From Rhipidocladum racemiflorum (Eukaryota; Streptophyta; Magnoliopsida; Poales; Poaceae), in the NCBI GenBank assembly GCA_036346355.1, contig JAYEVF010000045.1, forward strand, positions 1-64,000: a stretch of 64,000 bases of DNA. Reading direction: 5' to 3'. The position numbers were made by a program, and so were the translations under genes. The notes beneath the pieces are model-generated. The model did no database searches. It saw nothing but the letters and a program-made list of their open reading frames with translations, and had not been told where the DNA came from. Each line of letters starts with the position of its first letter. Position 1 is the first letter of the stretch. Below, piece after piece: positions 36,101-44,408 of the stretch.

Positions 36101-39100
36101 ATAGTACTTGTATTCAATATGAGGCCAATGGGCCATGTATATGAGGGTACAAAAGGAAAGCCTATATAAGGTAACAAGAGTAAACACTAAAATACTAGGA
36201 AATACCAAAAATACCCTTAACACCCCTCTCAAATGCAAAATGTATGCAATAGCATTGCATTTGGGAGGGTTGACACTAAATAGGGAAAATCCAAAGTCCT
36301 AATCTTGAAGTTGTCGTAGCATCCAGCTCTTGGAAAATGTGTCAAAGATGTCTCATCTGGGGTCGTGCGACAACCCATAAAGCACCAAGTGCAGGGGTTG
36401 AGAAAGCAGAGGCAAGCAAGAGTAAAGTCGACCGCGATAACACGACAAAGAAAATGATGAAACCAACACAAATATAGATCTGTCAAATCAATCCAAAGAC
36501 GAATAGATAGAAGCATGTCAGCACAGATCAAAGCTTGAGACGACGGCGGCGCAATCCACTAGAAGCGTGGCAAAGGCGCTGTGCAGAAGAAACGCGGTGG
36601 CCTTAGAAACTCAGGGCGGTGGCTTGGAGAGAAGCGGCGGCATCATAGACTTCTACGATCTGCAGCGCAGAAGCAACACACATGCACCCCACTATCAACT
36701 GCAACAGCTCTTAGCACAAAGCAGAGCAAATACTCCAAGAAGAAAAGGAGGACGGCAACAGCATCACTCCAAGGAAAGGAGCGCGGCGACGGTGCTTCAA
36801 ATAGAGCAATAAGCAGATGATGGCCGTAGCTGGAGGATGCAACGGAGGTGAATGTGGTGGAGGAGACGCAAAGACGAGCAAGGGCAGCAGAAGGAAGATG
36901 AAGCCAGTTAAGCTCCCCCCCTGCCCTTGTTTTTTTTACCAATCCAGCCAAAGAAGCCGAGCTAAAACTGAAGCCGACGAAGTGAGCTGAGCTGAACACA
37001 TTAAAATCGGTTTTGGTATCGGTTTGAGATTCAATTGGTTTTGGGTAGACGAGTGGCCGAGTTTCTGGCCGAGGCGATGTGGCATCACAAAGCGGCTAGT
37101 ACCTGCAGTCGGGCCAGGTTGGCGGCCACTTCCTCCTCCTCTCCCTCGCGTCGAAGCGGTTGGAGGGCCGGCGGAGTAGAGGCGGGGAGGCAGCCGGTCG
37201 GGAGGAGTTGTGTCGCAGGCGGTGGAGGCCAGCTCATCGAGCGGTTCGACAAGGTGTTCTGCTCTCACCACGCCCGCGAGGAGCTCGTGCAGAGCGGAGT
37301 GGAGACTTGCGGTGGTGTCGTCGGTGCATGCGGGCGACGGTGACAGCGAAGAAGGCGGGGGCCGGCGCATGGCTTGCGTGACTGCAGCGGACGGTGGTAT
37401 CGAGGCGGCGTTGTCGTCGTCATCGAAAACGGCGTGGGCGCGATGAATGCGACGTGGAAGAGGTTGGGCTCCATGGAGAGGAATTGGCTGTGGACGCGGT
37501 TAGACACCACCACTGCTGCTAACGCGGAGAAGGCCAACGGATTTGGGCGGAAAACTAGCACAAAGGCTGGCCTGGGCGCGACGAGCGCGTCGTGGATGAG
37601 GTTAGGCTCCACGGAGAGGAACTGGCAGCAGGAAGAGGCACGGAAAGAGCTGACGGGAAGACCCGACCAGCAAGGAGAAGGTGGATGATGCAAGTGCAAC
37701 GATGGTGAAACCCTAATCCTAACCTTGGTGTAATACCATATTATGAATATCACTTGTATTCGATATGAGAAGGTTGAGAATATATTGTCCATTCTCTCTT
37801 GTCCTGTGGACGGTTGAGAAGTTTTGCTTGGGCCGAACAATTTTCCTAATTAATCCAAGAAGTGTGCTACCAGTTCCTTTCCTTGGCATGGCTTGGAGCC
37901 TTGGACAATAAAATCACATGTGCTTTGAAAATGTTCCATGTCCGACTGTTCCTATACGATTTAATGTGTTGGGAAGTGCCTGGTGTCTGGCACATCACTT
38001 GGTAGAGATGTCCCTGCAACCTGTCTTCCCATAAATTGTTTGTATCTTGATTATAGTTTTCTTGTTAATATTAGTACTATGATTCTATGTGCTTATTCCT
38101 CAATGTTGCCAGGTAACATATGTTTGTTCTCACTTTGCAGGTTTATGATGAAGACAAACTTCAGCAAGACAAGAAGCTGGGTGTGGCTAAACTAACAGTG
38201 AATAGTCTTGAACCAAAGACTCCCAGTGAAATCACTCTGAAGCTTCTGCAAACACTAGATTCACTTAAAATTAAGGATAACAAGGACAGGGGGACACTAC
38301 ATCTTAAGGTTAGCATGAATTTTGTATGTTCGGTGCCTACCTCTATACGGTTTATTGCCTTTAAGCTAGAGAATTCTAGAGTAGATGTTAATAATAACTG
38401 GAGCATGGTGTTAACTTGGTAGTTATAACTTACAACTTACAATCATGTGAGTGTATTACATAGGCATATCCTTTTCTTTCTGCATAATAATTTCTATGAA
38501 ACGTTGCTTATCCAGTTTAGCATTTCTCATGTCTATTATCATCTGTCACATACTGGCATATAATTAAATGAATAAGTTATAAATGCCACAACTACTAAAA
38601 GAAACTAGGTTTCCAAAATTGTTTTAATCAGGGTTTATTGCATATGTTCTGCGGATATAATTCAGAGAGAATCCTTGGATGTTTTTTGTTGCTGTATAAA
38701 ATTTTTGATCGAACTCCGCCTGTGTAGTTTTCTACATAGCTTGTCCCAAGCCAAGAAAAAGGAGGGTTGTCATAGGCTTGGCGAGCCAATGTATAAAAAA
38801 ACACCCTCCTTTTCATGGATTGAAACCGAAGATGTTTAGGGATTTTATTGACTTTGATTGGGTTTCATTCCTAGCTACCCCAACTTCTTTGGGACAAAAG
38901 GCTTGGTTGTTGGTTATAAAATTCTAGATCACATTCCGCACACAGAAAGGAAAATTGTGAATTCCTTTGTCATTATAAACTGTGTTAGGACCTCTTGGTT
39001 TATGTGTTTGTCCAGGCTTTGCGAGGTGCGGGCTTCCAAATTCTAAATCTCCACAGTAACAGGCTTTTGAACTCTATATGTACAGACTGGCAGCATTATT

Positions 39101-41008
39101 AGTTGGAAAAAGTTCACTTTACAACTCTCAACTATGGCCTCAATCCGAAAAAAACTTCCGACTACATAACCATTCACTTTACACCCTCGATTACTATTAA
39201 AACAGTTGCAAAACACCCTTCCGCTGTCATTGTTGAGCTCTCCGCATTCCCGAGCTCGCGCATGGTCAGTGATGAAATCTGGAGAGATGTAGGGAGGGAG
39301 AGATTTTGTGCTCTTTTTTTGCCCCAAATGGTTCTGTGATTTTGCCTACTAATTCATGTCTGATTTTGGATTTTCCTCCCTGTTTCAATTTATGTTGCAC
39401 TGGCGGCGGTTGTGAAGGTTTAGATGGGCGGAGGGGAGAGGAGAGAGGAGAGAAGGGACAGGAGCTAGCGAGAATGTTGCCTGTGACGAGCTCCTGTTGG
39501 AGCGGCCATGGAGTGAATTAGTAGGCAGGAAGAGGGAGGAATAAGATGATGAGGTGGCAAATCCACTAGAGTTACTGACATGTGGGGTTTAAATTCTTTT
39601 TTATTTCTCTAATGGTGATTAGGATCCACTTGGATGCAACGTCATGTCAAAAACCACCCTGGAATGGGTCAAGAGTTTTAGACAGTTTTGGAGTTATGGG
39701 TTGAAAATCGGACTATGGCTCAAGGTTGAAAATTGGACTTTTTCCTTATTACTTTGGCTTGAAGTATCTGTGGCACTTATACTCGTCTCAATGGTTTGCT
39801 CACATTGTCTCATTGTTCTTCAGAAGTCTTTTCATTCGGCCATGGCCCTGATTTCCGATGCTTTCCTGTGCATTTTATAATAAACAACTAGCATTGAACA
39901 AACTGGATGACAGATGGACTTCAGCCATAACTATGATTGCCTTTTGGCATAGAACATAAAACCACATAGTTTAGTGCATTTCATGTGCTACAGATACCAT
40001 ATTAGCTTTTGCCTGTCTAATTGCTTATGTGTAATATGTCTTGGTGATGGTAGCGCCATGGCTATCTTGGGATCTGCCTTGGTGGTGGCAGTTTTCTATT
40101 CTCTTTTCGTAGCTACAATGTTCCATAAGCTATAGGGCATATGCTATTCTTGTTTAATGTTTCCAATGGGCGTTTGCAAATCTTGTTCTCTGAATTTATG
40201 TTTCCAAAAATTGGTTCCACGTCTTGCTTGTCTTTTTTGCATCACTGGATTCATGGATGATTGGATTTCTAATGCATAAATAAGCATCGAATTCCCTAGT
40301 CATGATTGGATGGAGTGAAGGGCTAAGAAAAAAAAAGCTTGTTAGGGCTTGAATCAAAATTACTTCCATTATTTTAGCTAATGGGTTTAGAATTGAAATG
40401 AGTCTATTTCAAGTGAAAAAAGTAATCAGGCTGAAATAACCTCTTAATGATAAATAATATGATTTTATGTTGAACTATGTTAATTTCGAAAGAAAATCGA
40501 TAATAGCTCGTTAAGCTCGATAGCCGGCTGAACACATGAAAGTCACATGGACTAAATGATGCCAACATGTAAAAGAATGTAAGACTAATGTTTATCGTCA
40601 AAATAATGGTCCTAATATTTTATTTGAACTCATCAGGTCATGTATCACCCATTTACAAAAGAAGAACAGATGGAAGCCCTAGAGTTGGAAAAGAAAGCAA
40701 TGGAGGAGAGGAAGCGGCTGAAGGAGGCTGGGGTAATTGGTAGCACAATGGATGCACTTGGTGGCGCTGCATCACTGGTTGGTTCAGGCGTTGGACTTGT
40801 GGGCACTGGCATTGTTGGCGGTGTTGGGTTCGTGGGTTCAGGAATCGGAGCTGGCGTCGGGCTTGTTGGTTCTGGTATTGGCGCCGTCGGCAGTGGCTTT
40901 GGTAAAGCTGGGAAGTTCATGGGGAAGACTATGACAGGGCATTTTAGCATGACCCGCAAGAACGGTAGCAGCTCAACTGCTCCCCAGCCTGATCAACCTT
41001 CTGCATAA
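2991..41008 (+). CDS. Synaptotagmin/NTMC2-like (E-Syt) SMP + C2 protein, split by a 33-kb intron
   Basis: Seven collinear pieces read as a plant extended-synaptotagmin relative: SMP lipid-transfer domain (exons 2991-3117, 3215-3314, 4054-4138, 4238-4324), one C2 domain (4982-5214 and 38141-38308), then a charged helix and a Gly/Val-rich tail (40637-41008). Proteins of this family sit at ER-plasma-membrane contacts or the Golgi and bind lipids in a Ca-dependent way. Exon junctions have GT/AG borders except one apparent GC donor, and the reading phase joins across every junction. The N-terminal membrane-anchor exons are missing from the window. Exons 1-5 contain several 1-5 bp insertions that break the frame; exons 6-7 are intact. 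The locus is either a decaying gene or a functional gene with assembly errors in its 5' part. It is the only host gene recognised here. Confidence 0.8.
3215..3314 (+). pseudogene. SMP-domain exon (FQLSEEIPC block), apparent GC donor
   Basis: After an AG at 3213-3214 the sequence reads L-K, then D-L-Q-V-F-T-I-V-R-V-V-F-Q-L-S-E-E-I-P-C, then a valine-rich block, matching the SMP core. Two extra bases near 3221 and one missing base near 3310 break the frame. The exon end reads GAG followed by GCAATG instead of GT, so the donor is either a GC-AG splice site or a point change. Confidence 0.65.
4054..4138 (+). pseudogene. SMP-domain exon (IQYTLKAIGG block)
   Basis: A clean acceptor (TTTCAG at 4048-4053) precedes codons P-E-P-K-I-Q-Y-T-L-K-A-I-G-G-S-L-T-A-I-P, the conserved strand near the end of the SMP domain. 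About five extra bases at ~4120-4125 shift the frame before the S-D-M-I-D motif. The donor GTAAGA at 4139 is canonical. Joins in phase 0 to the next exon. Confidence 0.75.
4238..4324 (+). pseudogene. SMP C-terminal exon (LQWPHR / VVPLG block)
   Basis: The exon follows ATTAG and reads D-T-V-N-S-I-V-S, then M-L-Q-W, P-H-R, L-V-V-P-L and G-V-N-V-D-T, the end of the SMP domain that leads into the C2 domain. Extra bases near 4261 (two), 4278 (one) and 4303 (one) break the frame. The donor GTGTGA follows AG at 4323-4324, giving phase 2 and completing a Ser codon with the first base of the next exon. Confidence 0.7.
4982..5214 (+). pseudogene. First half of the C2 domain, frame damaged
   Basis: After CAG at 4979-4981 the codons read E-L-E-L-K-L-Q-G, then L-S-V-T-V-V-K-A, S-L-K-N-K-E-L-I-G-K-S, then after one extra base D-P-Y-V-I-L, F-K-V-K-T-K-V-I and D-N-L-N-P. 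This is a type-2 topology C2 domain with the first Ca-loop Asp of the DPY motif present. Further extra bases near 5143, 5150, 5172 and 5205 disturb the N-P-x-W-N and F-E-V region. The donor GTAAAT at 5215 opens the giant intron in phase 0. Confidence 0.75.
5524..5700 (+). repeat. 5' LTR of outer copia element C2
   Basis: Starts TGTTAGACAATATCC and shares long blocks with the LTR at 17556-17729: TATAGATATTGC, TTATATAGGCTTTC, GTACATGTATAT and CCATTGGCCTCA. The end is degenerate (CATACATA instead of CATAACA). It is followed by a degenerate primer-binding site (GGTACTGTGAGC) at ~5701. Pairing with the 17.7-kb LTR is inferred from this shared subfamily signature, which differs from the TGTTAGAGATAG type of its neighbours. 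Confidence 0.65.
5701..6264 (+). mobile_element. Leader of outer copia element C2
   Basis: After the PBS-like site come TAGGGTTAGGGTTA-type sequence and a pyrimidine-rich leader, as in the sister element at 12266. From ~5820 a GC-rich stretch without a recognisable domain runs to the LARD-like LTR at 6265; whether it belongs to the copia leader or to the inserted element cannot be decided. Confidence 0.45.
6265..6684 (+). repeat. Left LTR of the LARD-like element
   Basis: About 420 bp; partner of 9652-10044. First base pair is AG rather than TG, consistent with a mutated terminus. Ends TTGCAACA. Confidence 0.6.
9652..10044 (+). repeat. Right LTR of the LARD-like element
   Basis: About 393 bp; starts TGTTAGACTTAATCCC and ends TTGCAACA. 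Preceded by a polypurine-like tract at ~9640-9650. Confidence 0.6.
10045..12134 (+). mobile_element. gag to protease part of copia element C2 (broken)
   Basis: From ~10940 the sequence aligns with the gag of the nested sister element: TCTCAATTATCGA, ATATGCGCCTTCA, GATGATTATGTCGATA and GATTGATGAAGATGCTCG blocks recur in the same order. The protease region around 12010-12060 (TTCATATGACATCCTGATCC, i.e. the H-M-T-x-D-P region) is also shared. Frames are broken by many small indels. The element stops at 12134 where C1 begins. The centre of its pol (integrase to RNase H) is absent, because 17362 resumes in the RNase H end. Confidence 0.7.
12135..12265 (+). repeat. 5' LTR of C1
   Basis: TGTTAGAGATAGAGTCC start, ATTCATAACA end, 131 bp. 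Contains a duplicated GATAGAGTCCTATTC block and the GTACATGTATATATAC TATA-like segment common to this family. Confidence 0.8.
17231..17361 (+). repeat. 3' LTR of C1
   Basis: Starts TGTTAGGAGATAGAGTCC after the tract GAAGGGTGGA; shares the GATAGAGTCCTATTC and GTACATGTATATAT blocks with the 5' LTR. The last bases have diverged. Confidence 0.75.
17362..17729 (+). mobile_element. RNase H end and 3' LTR of outer copia element C2
   Basis: 17362-17540 repeats the RNase H terminus seen in C1 and C3 (AGCATATTTGTGTTGATGC, CTTCAGCTTGGCGATTTC), then the purine tract TTTGAGGGGG and an LTR of ~174 bp at 17556-17729 (TGTTAGACAAGATC to ATTCATAACA). The LTR is the subfamily of 5524-5700. Flanks TATAG (left) and CTCAT (right) do not match, so the pairing is inferred from LTR type only. 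Confidence 0.65.
17813..17817. repeat. Target-site duplication AAGGA, left copy
   Basis: AAGGA directly before the LTR at 17818 matches AAGGA at 32093-32097, which proves that the whole 17818-32092 block is one insertion with later nested ones. Confidence 0.85.
17818..17945 (+). repeat. 5' LTR of C3
   Basis: 128 bp, TGTTAGAGATAG to ATTCATAACA, followed at once by the canonical iMet-type primer site TGGTATCAGAGCC. Confidence 0.88.
17946..17958 (+). promoter_or_regulatory. Primer-binding site of C3
   Basis: TGGTATCAGAGCC is complementary to the 3' end of initiator methionine tRNA, the usual copia primer. Confidence 0.85.
18865..18970 (-). repeat. 3' LTR of C4
   Basis: 106 bp; on the plus strand TGTTAGAATGG to TAGTTTAACA. 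Partner of 23689-23797. Confidence 0.82.
23689..23797 (-). repeat. 5' LTR of C4
   Basis: 109 bp; about half a dozen differences to its partner, mostly one-base indels. The plus-strand end reads TTTAATA instead of TTTAACA. Confidence 0.8.
27240..27317 (+). repeat. 3' LTR of C3, left part (split by C5)
   Basis: Begins TGTTAGAGATAG after the purine tract and runs to GTAATGCGGTA, where C5 inserted. The remainder is at 32036-32092. Confidence 0.82.
27318..27550 (+). repeat. 5' LTR of C5 with internal tandem duplication
   Basis: TGTTAGCGTGATG to ACTCTTTCA. Within it a ~65-bp unit beginning AGTTGGTTATGTTTGGCAAG and ending TATCCTTGCCTAT occurs twice in tandem (~27351-27488). Confidence 0.88.
31803..32035 (+). 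repeat. 3' LTR of C5
   Basis: Same length as the 5' LTR; differs only by a few compensating one-base indels in runs of G, C or A. Carries the same ~65-bp tandem duplication. Confidence 0.88.
32036..32092 (+). repeat. 3' LTR of C3, right part
   Basis: GTGTATATATATACTG to ATTCATAACA; continues the LTR interrupted at 27317 and is followed by the TSD AAGGA (32093-32097). Confidence 0.85.
32098..33051. other. Residual intron sequence without features
   Basis: AT-rich, no domain on either strand and no repeat relation noticed to other parts of the window. It ends in AATAA, the target site of the solo LTR. Confidence 0.6.
33052..36048 (+). mobile_element. ~3-kb solo LTR of a Ty3/gypsy-type element, TSD AATAA
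   Basis: Starts TGTAACATCCCAAATG and ends CGGTTCCCGACA. AATAA at 33047-33051 and again at 36049-36053 forms a perfect 5-bp target duplication. No gag or pol is inside. The TGTAACATCCC start and the length resemble long-LTR grass gypsy families of the Tekay/RIRE3-like kind (memory, not a search). It contains an AT-rich first 280 bp, a GC-rich block (33330-33990) and a tandem duplication at 35211-35474. A solo LTR is the expected product of LTR-LTR recombination. The strand call follows the TG...CA reading and is uncertain. Confidence 0.82.
35211..35474. repeat. 135-bp tandem duplication inside the solo LTR
   Basis: A unit starting GAATTTCACATGGGGTATAG occurs at 35211 and at 35346 with only scattered differences; the second copy ends at GATGATGGTTT. 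Confidence 0.85.
36093..37771 (-). mobile_element. Minus-strand copia deletion derivative C6
   Basis: 3' LTR 36093-36222 (plus-strand TGTTATGAATAG to CCCTTAACA, 130 bp) is followed by an inverted purine tract (CCCCTCTCAAATGC). A partial 5' LTR starts at 37739 beside an inverted primer site (TAATACCA at 37731-37738) and breaks off at ~37771. The 1.5-kb interior has no pol. The part nearest the 5' LTR (~37020-37700) is GC-rich leader/gag-like sequence with an internal duplication (GGCTCCA-GGAGAGGAA blocks at ~37468 and ~37605). The LTR shares GAGGCCAATGGGCC with the C1/C3 family, so it is a short relative. Confidence 0.7.
37772..38140. other. End of the giant intron
   Basis: No element recognised. 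The last bases form a pyrimidine-rich acceptor (TTGTTCTCACTTTGCAG) for exon 6. Confidence 0.6.
38141..38308 (+). CDS. Second half of the C2 domain (intact exon)
   Basis: 56 codons with no frameshift or stop. It reads V-Y-D-E-D-K-L then G-V-A-K-L-T-V-N and ends G-T-L-H-L-K, i.e. the strands after the second Ca-binding loop (DED acidic cluster). The acceptor CACTTTGCAG and donor GTTAGC fit, phase 0 on both sides. It joins logically to the exon ending at 5214, nearly 33 kb upstream, which shows the gap is one intron. Confidence 0.88.
38700..38935 (+). repeat. LINE 3'-UTR-like remnant
   Basis: GGAGGGTTGTCATAGGCTTG with GCGAGCCAATGTA, and further on CTAGCTACCCCAACTTCTTT then GGGACAAAAGGCTTGGTTGT, resemble the terminal part of plant L1-type retroposons as I remember it. 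No endonuclease or RT is present. Confidence 0.45.
39105..39745. mobile_element. Mutator-type non-autonomous element, 9-bp TSD
   Basis: Ends are GGAAAAAGTTCACTTT on the left and, inverted, GGAAAAAGTCCAATTTTC on the right. Flanks TTATTAGTT (39096-39104) and TTATTACTT (39746-39754) match in 8 of 9 positions, the target length typical of MULEs. The 641-bp interior has no transposase. Confidence 0.75.
40637..41008 (+). CDS. C-terminal exon: coiled helix plus Gly-rich tail (intact)
   Basis: 123 codons after the acceptor ACTCATCAG, ending in TAA at 41006-41008. It begins V-M-Y-H-P-F-T-K-E-E-Q, continues with a charged, Glu/Lys/Arg-rich helix (E-L-E-K-K-A-M-E-E-R-K-R-L-K-E-A-G), then repeated V-G-S-G, G-T-G and G-S-G-I-G steps over ~55 residues, and a Ser/Pro-rich end. 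The Gly/Val repeat tail is characteristic of this plant synaptotagmin subgroup. No frame damage. Confidence 0.9.
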   Translation, partial: VMYHPFTKEEQMEALELEKKAMEERKRLKEAGVIGSTMDALGGAASLVGSGVGLVGTGIVGGVGFVGSGIGAGVGLVGSGIGAVGSGFGKAGKFMGKTMTGHFSMTRKNGSSSTAPQPDQPSA

Positions 41009-41894
41009 CCTGATGTACAGTCATAGCAGCGTCATCATCTTTTAATTTCGTTTTAGCGTTCTGTTTACTGTAAACATGCGATACCTAGCATCATACAAAG
41101 TGTTATCGTTGCATTTAAGTCTGCTGGCGCCTTATTGTTGGTTTCTTCGTTGTATTTTATATCTGAAACAACGTACTTGTACAGCGAGCAGATCACTCTA
41201 AATTAGCAAACAACTTTTGCAGGTTTATACAACATAATAGTATTAAAACTTGTCATTGTATTAATGATTGTCTTTGTTCTACGTAGTTCTTTTCGGAGGC
41301 CTTGTTTACGGATTATGGATTCTGGATCATGAGAGAAACTGTTTCTGATTATAGATAATCGGGTTGAGTTGGTTGCGACCTTTAGGCTCTAGACTGGATT
41401 GAGAATCAATTTTTAATCAGATTTTGATTTTATGTACAGGGCAGTTTCTGATTCTCAGAAAATTATTAGAATTTTTTCGCTCGCAAATAATTCGTTTTTT
41501 TAAGTAAAAGTTTGGTAGAAATCGAAACGAACCGACCCGAGTAATTCGAACGTGGTTGATTGCACAGCTCACTTGATTGAGTTTGGCATTGGTAACCACG
41601 CCTACCGTGAGGTTTATTCTCGTTTCAACTTGTAGGGACCCTGCAAGGAAAGGGGAAATTGAAACAAAAAAATGCACACCGTCACTTTTGAGCTTCCGAA
41701 CACCCCTACATTTTTTCCGGATGCTGTTGTTGATACTAGGGGTGCAGTGGATGCGAACAATATCACTCATCCTGTCGGGCACGGTAAGTGTTGGATGCCT
41801 ATTTCTCCTTTCTGTATGTCCTTTAGAAGCTTTAGATCAGTTGGACGGAAATTATCTGTACTGTTTACATCCCTACTTGCGTTGTTGTTGTTGA
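41009..41894. other. 3' flank of the gene
   Basis: Presumed 3' UTR then intergenic AT-rich DNA. Repeated AGAAACTGTTTCTGAT / GCAGTTTCTGATTCTC blocks at ~41334 and ~41450 hint at a small old transposon, but its ends were not resolved. Confidence 0.5.
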
Positions 41895-42119
41895 TGTTAG
41901 ACAATCTCGCTATCGAATAGTCTGGGGTGGCCTAATAGATCTAAACTGAAGAACAGAGAGAGGAAGAGAGACACAATATGAGGAGGGATTGCTCTGCTTT
42001 ATTATTCTGATTGCATCAGTGTACACGGGGTGGGGTGACCACCTGCCTCCTATTTATAACCTATAGCTAGGGTTTCGAGAGAGTCCACATGGGCCACGAA
42101 CGGGCCGAGTTTCCTAACA
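41895..42119 (-). repeat. 3' LTR of C7
   Basis: 225 bp, plus-strand TGTTAGACAATCTCG to GAGTTTCCTAACA. Next to it the inverted purine tract CTCCCCCTTGGACTC (polypurine on the minus strand) marks the internal side. On the minus strand it carries TATAAATAG and an AATAAAGC poly(A)-type signal. Confidence 0.82.
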
Positions 42120-42954
42120 CTCCCCCTTGGACTCTTCACCGCGAGATGCATATGCCTCATCAAAACTCCAGAAAAACCCAGTGGGAAAAATACTTGGAGA
42201 AAGAGTACATAGCATACGTTTACTGTGTTGCACGGATTACCTCATCAAAAACCTTATGTAAGAAAACTTAAATGAAAAACTTACTAAGGAAAAGAGTACA
42301 ATCCACCCAGGCTTCAATGTTAATCTTCAAGACTCACGTTGGGTACTTAAACTTCATGTTCGAGATTTATGTAAGAGTATGTGAAAGTTCTCTTGAAATC
42401 TACACTTCTTTAAGCCTCATCACCCCGATTCCTCTAACGCATCTTTCAAATGAAGATGCCGGGAGTGACTTAGTGAATAAATCTGCGAGATTTTCACACG
42501 ACTTATCTTGACCTCGTTCATCTTATGCATTTCATGGGCATAAAAGAACTTGAGGTTGATATGCTTTGCGAGGTTACTTTTCACATATCCCATTTGCACT
42601 TGAGCAACACAAGCTGCATTAAATTTTAAAAAGTTGTAAAATTTGCAAAATTTATCCAAAATATCCTTAAAATTAGTATTAATAAGGTTTTGATATGTGA
42701 GATGAAATTTATTTAAAAACACAGAATTTTCGATACGTTTTTGAGCCAAAACGGAATATAGGAAAAGAAAAAGGCAAAAAAATGGTAAAAAAAGAGAGAG
42801 TGAATTGGTATTACAATTGGTAAGAAACCTGGTATTTAATTATGATCAGCTTATGGGCTCAAACTCCATCGAGAATGAACAAAATATTGCTTGCCAAGAA
42901 TGTAAGAGCGCATCACAATTAACTGAGTTAGAGACATAAGTGGCACGATCAATG

Positions 42955-42985
42955 AATACATACATACATACATACATAAATACAT
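42955..42985. repeat. (ACAT)n microsatellite
   Basis: About seven tetranucleotide repeats, ATACATACATAC, inside the 3' part of C7. Confidence 0.9.
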
Positions 42986-44063
42986 AGGAAAATGGTTTCA
43001 TACCCCTGGGAGTATGTTCAAACCACATGATTTATGGATGTGGTAAACCAATCTTCGAAGCCATGCACATTCTCGAGAGGCTTCATATAAGGCAATTAAA
43101 TCTGAGTGGTTTGTCGACGTCGAAACAAGAGTCTGCTTGGACGACTTCCAAGAAATTGCTGTTCCACCGCAAAGGAAAACATACCCGGTTTGTGACTTGC
43201 CAGTATGCGGGTCCGATAGGTATCCGGCATCGGCATAGCCATCCAATTCAATTCATTATTTCTTCTATAGAACAAGCCGAGATCTTTGCTTCCTTGGAGG
43301 TAACGGAAGATGTCCTTCACACCTTTCCAATGCCTTTTGGTGGGTTCTGCACTGTACCGCGCTAGCAAATTCACGACGAACGCAATGTCCGATCTAGTGC
43401 TATTCGCAAGGTACATGACCGCTCCAATTGCACTCAAATATGGGAATTTCGCTCCCAGGACTTCCTCCCCCTCTTCTCTAGGCCTGTATGGGTCTAGGTC
43501 TGCTTGGAGTGACCTTGGAGCCATTGGGGTCTTTGTGGGGTATGCCTTTTCAAAACCAAATCTCTCCAACACTTTCCTGCGTGTAGGATGATTGGTGTAC
43601 CAAGATTCCGCCTTGGACATGTTCAAGCTGCAAGCCTAAATGTAACTTAGTTTTACCCAAGTCTTTCATTTCAAACTTAGACTTCAAGTATAAGCATGCT
43701 TCTTCAATTTCTTCATCCGTCCCAATGATGTTCAAGTCATCTACATAGACGGAGATTATACAAAATCCATTCAGGGATCGTTGTATAAACACACATGGAC
43801 AATCTTACATTTGTTAGTGTAGCCTTTCTTGCAAGGCACTCAAGCGATTGTACCACATTCTTCCTTACTGCTTCAGCGCATACAGTGATTTCTCTAATTT
43901 CACAATGTATAGATTTCTGTTTGCTCTGTCTTGGTTCGGGATAGGGATACCTTCCGGTACTTTCATGTATATCTCCGAATCCAAGTTTTCATACAAATAT
44001 ACTGTGACAACATTCATTAGCTTCATTCTCAACTTCAAGTTGACTGCCATTGAGATCAAGTAT

Positions 44064-44370
44064 TGATGAGACCATACTCATCATGGACAGAACTAACAAT
44101 GCAAACATATGGTCATCACCAAGATGGTCACAACCAAGTGTTGCTGCAATTATATCAACTGCATGGCTTCATCGACCCCCACCTTGGCCAGGACCATTAA
44201 GTTGGAGACACTTCACAGCATCCTGTACTTCGTTTGTATCTACTACGATGGCTCCATCTACATGGCTTTATCGACCCCCACCATGGCCAGATTTAAAGAC
44301 ATACTTGAGAAAAGATGATGAGCTTGAGTCGAGGACAACTCAAATGCAAGAAGGGGAGGATGATGAGGAC
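44064..44370 (+). repeat. Truncated CRM-type LTR at the satellite boundary
   Basis: Begins TGATGAGACCATACTCATC, the terminus of the LTR at 56223, and follows it with ~70 bp missing internally up to GATGATGAGGAC. It then switches in one step to satellite (CTTGCGACCC). The left end is an intact LTR terminus inside copia RT, so a CRM relative inserted into C7 and later lost everything beyond the first ~300 bp. Confidence 0.82.
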
Positions 44371-44408
44371 CTTGCGACCCATCGCGGAGGGATGTTTCCG
44401 CACTCACT

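Larger units (their letters stand above)
5215..38140 (+). other. ~32.9-kb intron filled with nested LTR retrotransposons
   Basis: The C2 domain is interrupted exactly between ...I-F-E and V-Y-D-E. The donor is GTAAAT at 5215 and the acceptor CACTTTGCAG ends at 38140. Non-transposon intron sequence is limited to about 5215-5523, 17730-17817, 32098-33051, 36054-36092 and 37772-38140. Everything else is assigned to LTR elements below. The large C2 and C3 insertions and the solo LTR are independent events in originally adjacent intron sequence. Confidence 0.75.
38309..40636. other. Intron 6 of the synaptotagmin-like gene
   Basis: About 2.3 kb, GT...AG. It contains a LINE 3'-end-like remnant (~38630-38935) and a Mutator-type element (39105-39745); the remaining sequence is AT-rich without recognised features. 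Confidence 0.75.
41895..44063 (-). mobile_element. Minus-strand Ty1/copia element C7, truncated in RT
   Basis: 3' LTR at 41895-42119. On the minus strand upstream of it come ~870 bp of 3' leader, then RNase H (~43000-43250: DAGYLSDPHTGKSQTGYVF, a typical copia RNase H block) and RT (~43250-44063). RT shows SVYVDDLNIIGT at ~43740, the catalytic Y-x-D-D, plus a K-M-D-L-G-like block and PYLSAIGAVMYLAN. Stops and frameshifts separate the pieces. The 5' portion (LTR, gag, INT, first half of RT) is absent because a CRM-type LTR fragment abuts at 44064. Resembles Tork-type elements. Confidence 0.8.

Noticed and set aside
41320..41480. Small hAT or other MITE suggested by repeated TTTCTGATT blocks
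   Set aside because: Neither clean inverted ends nor a target duplication could be placed.
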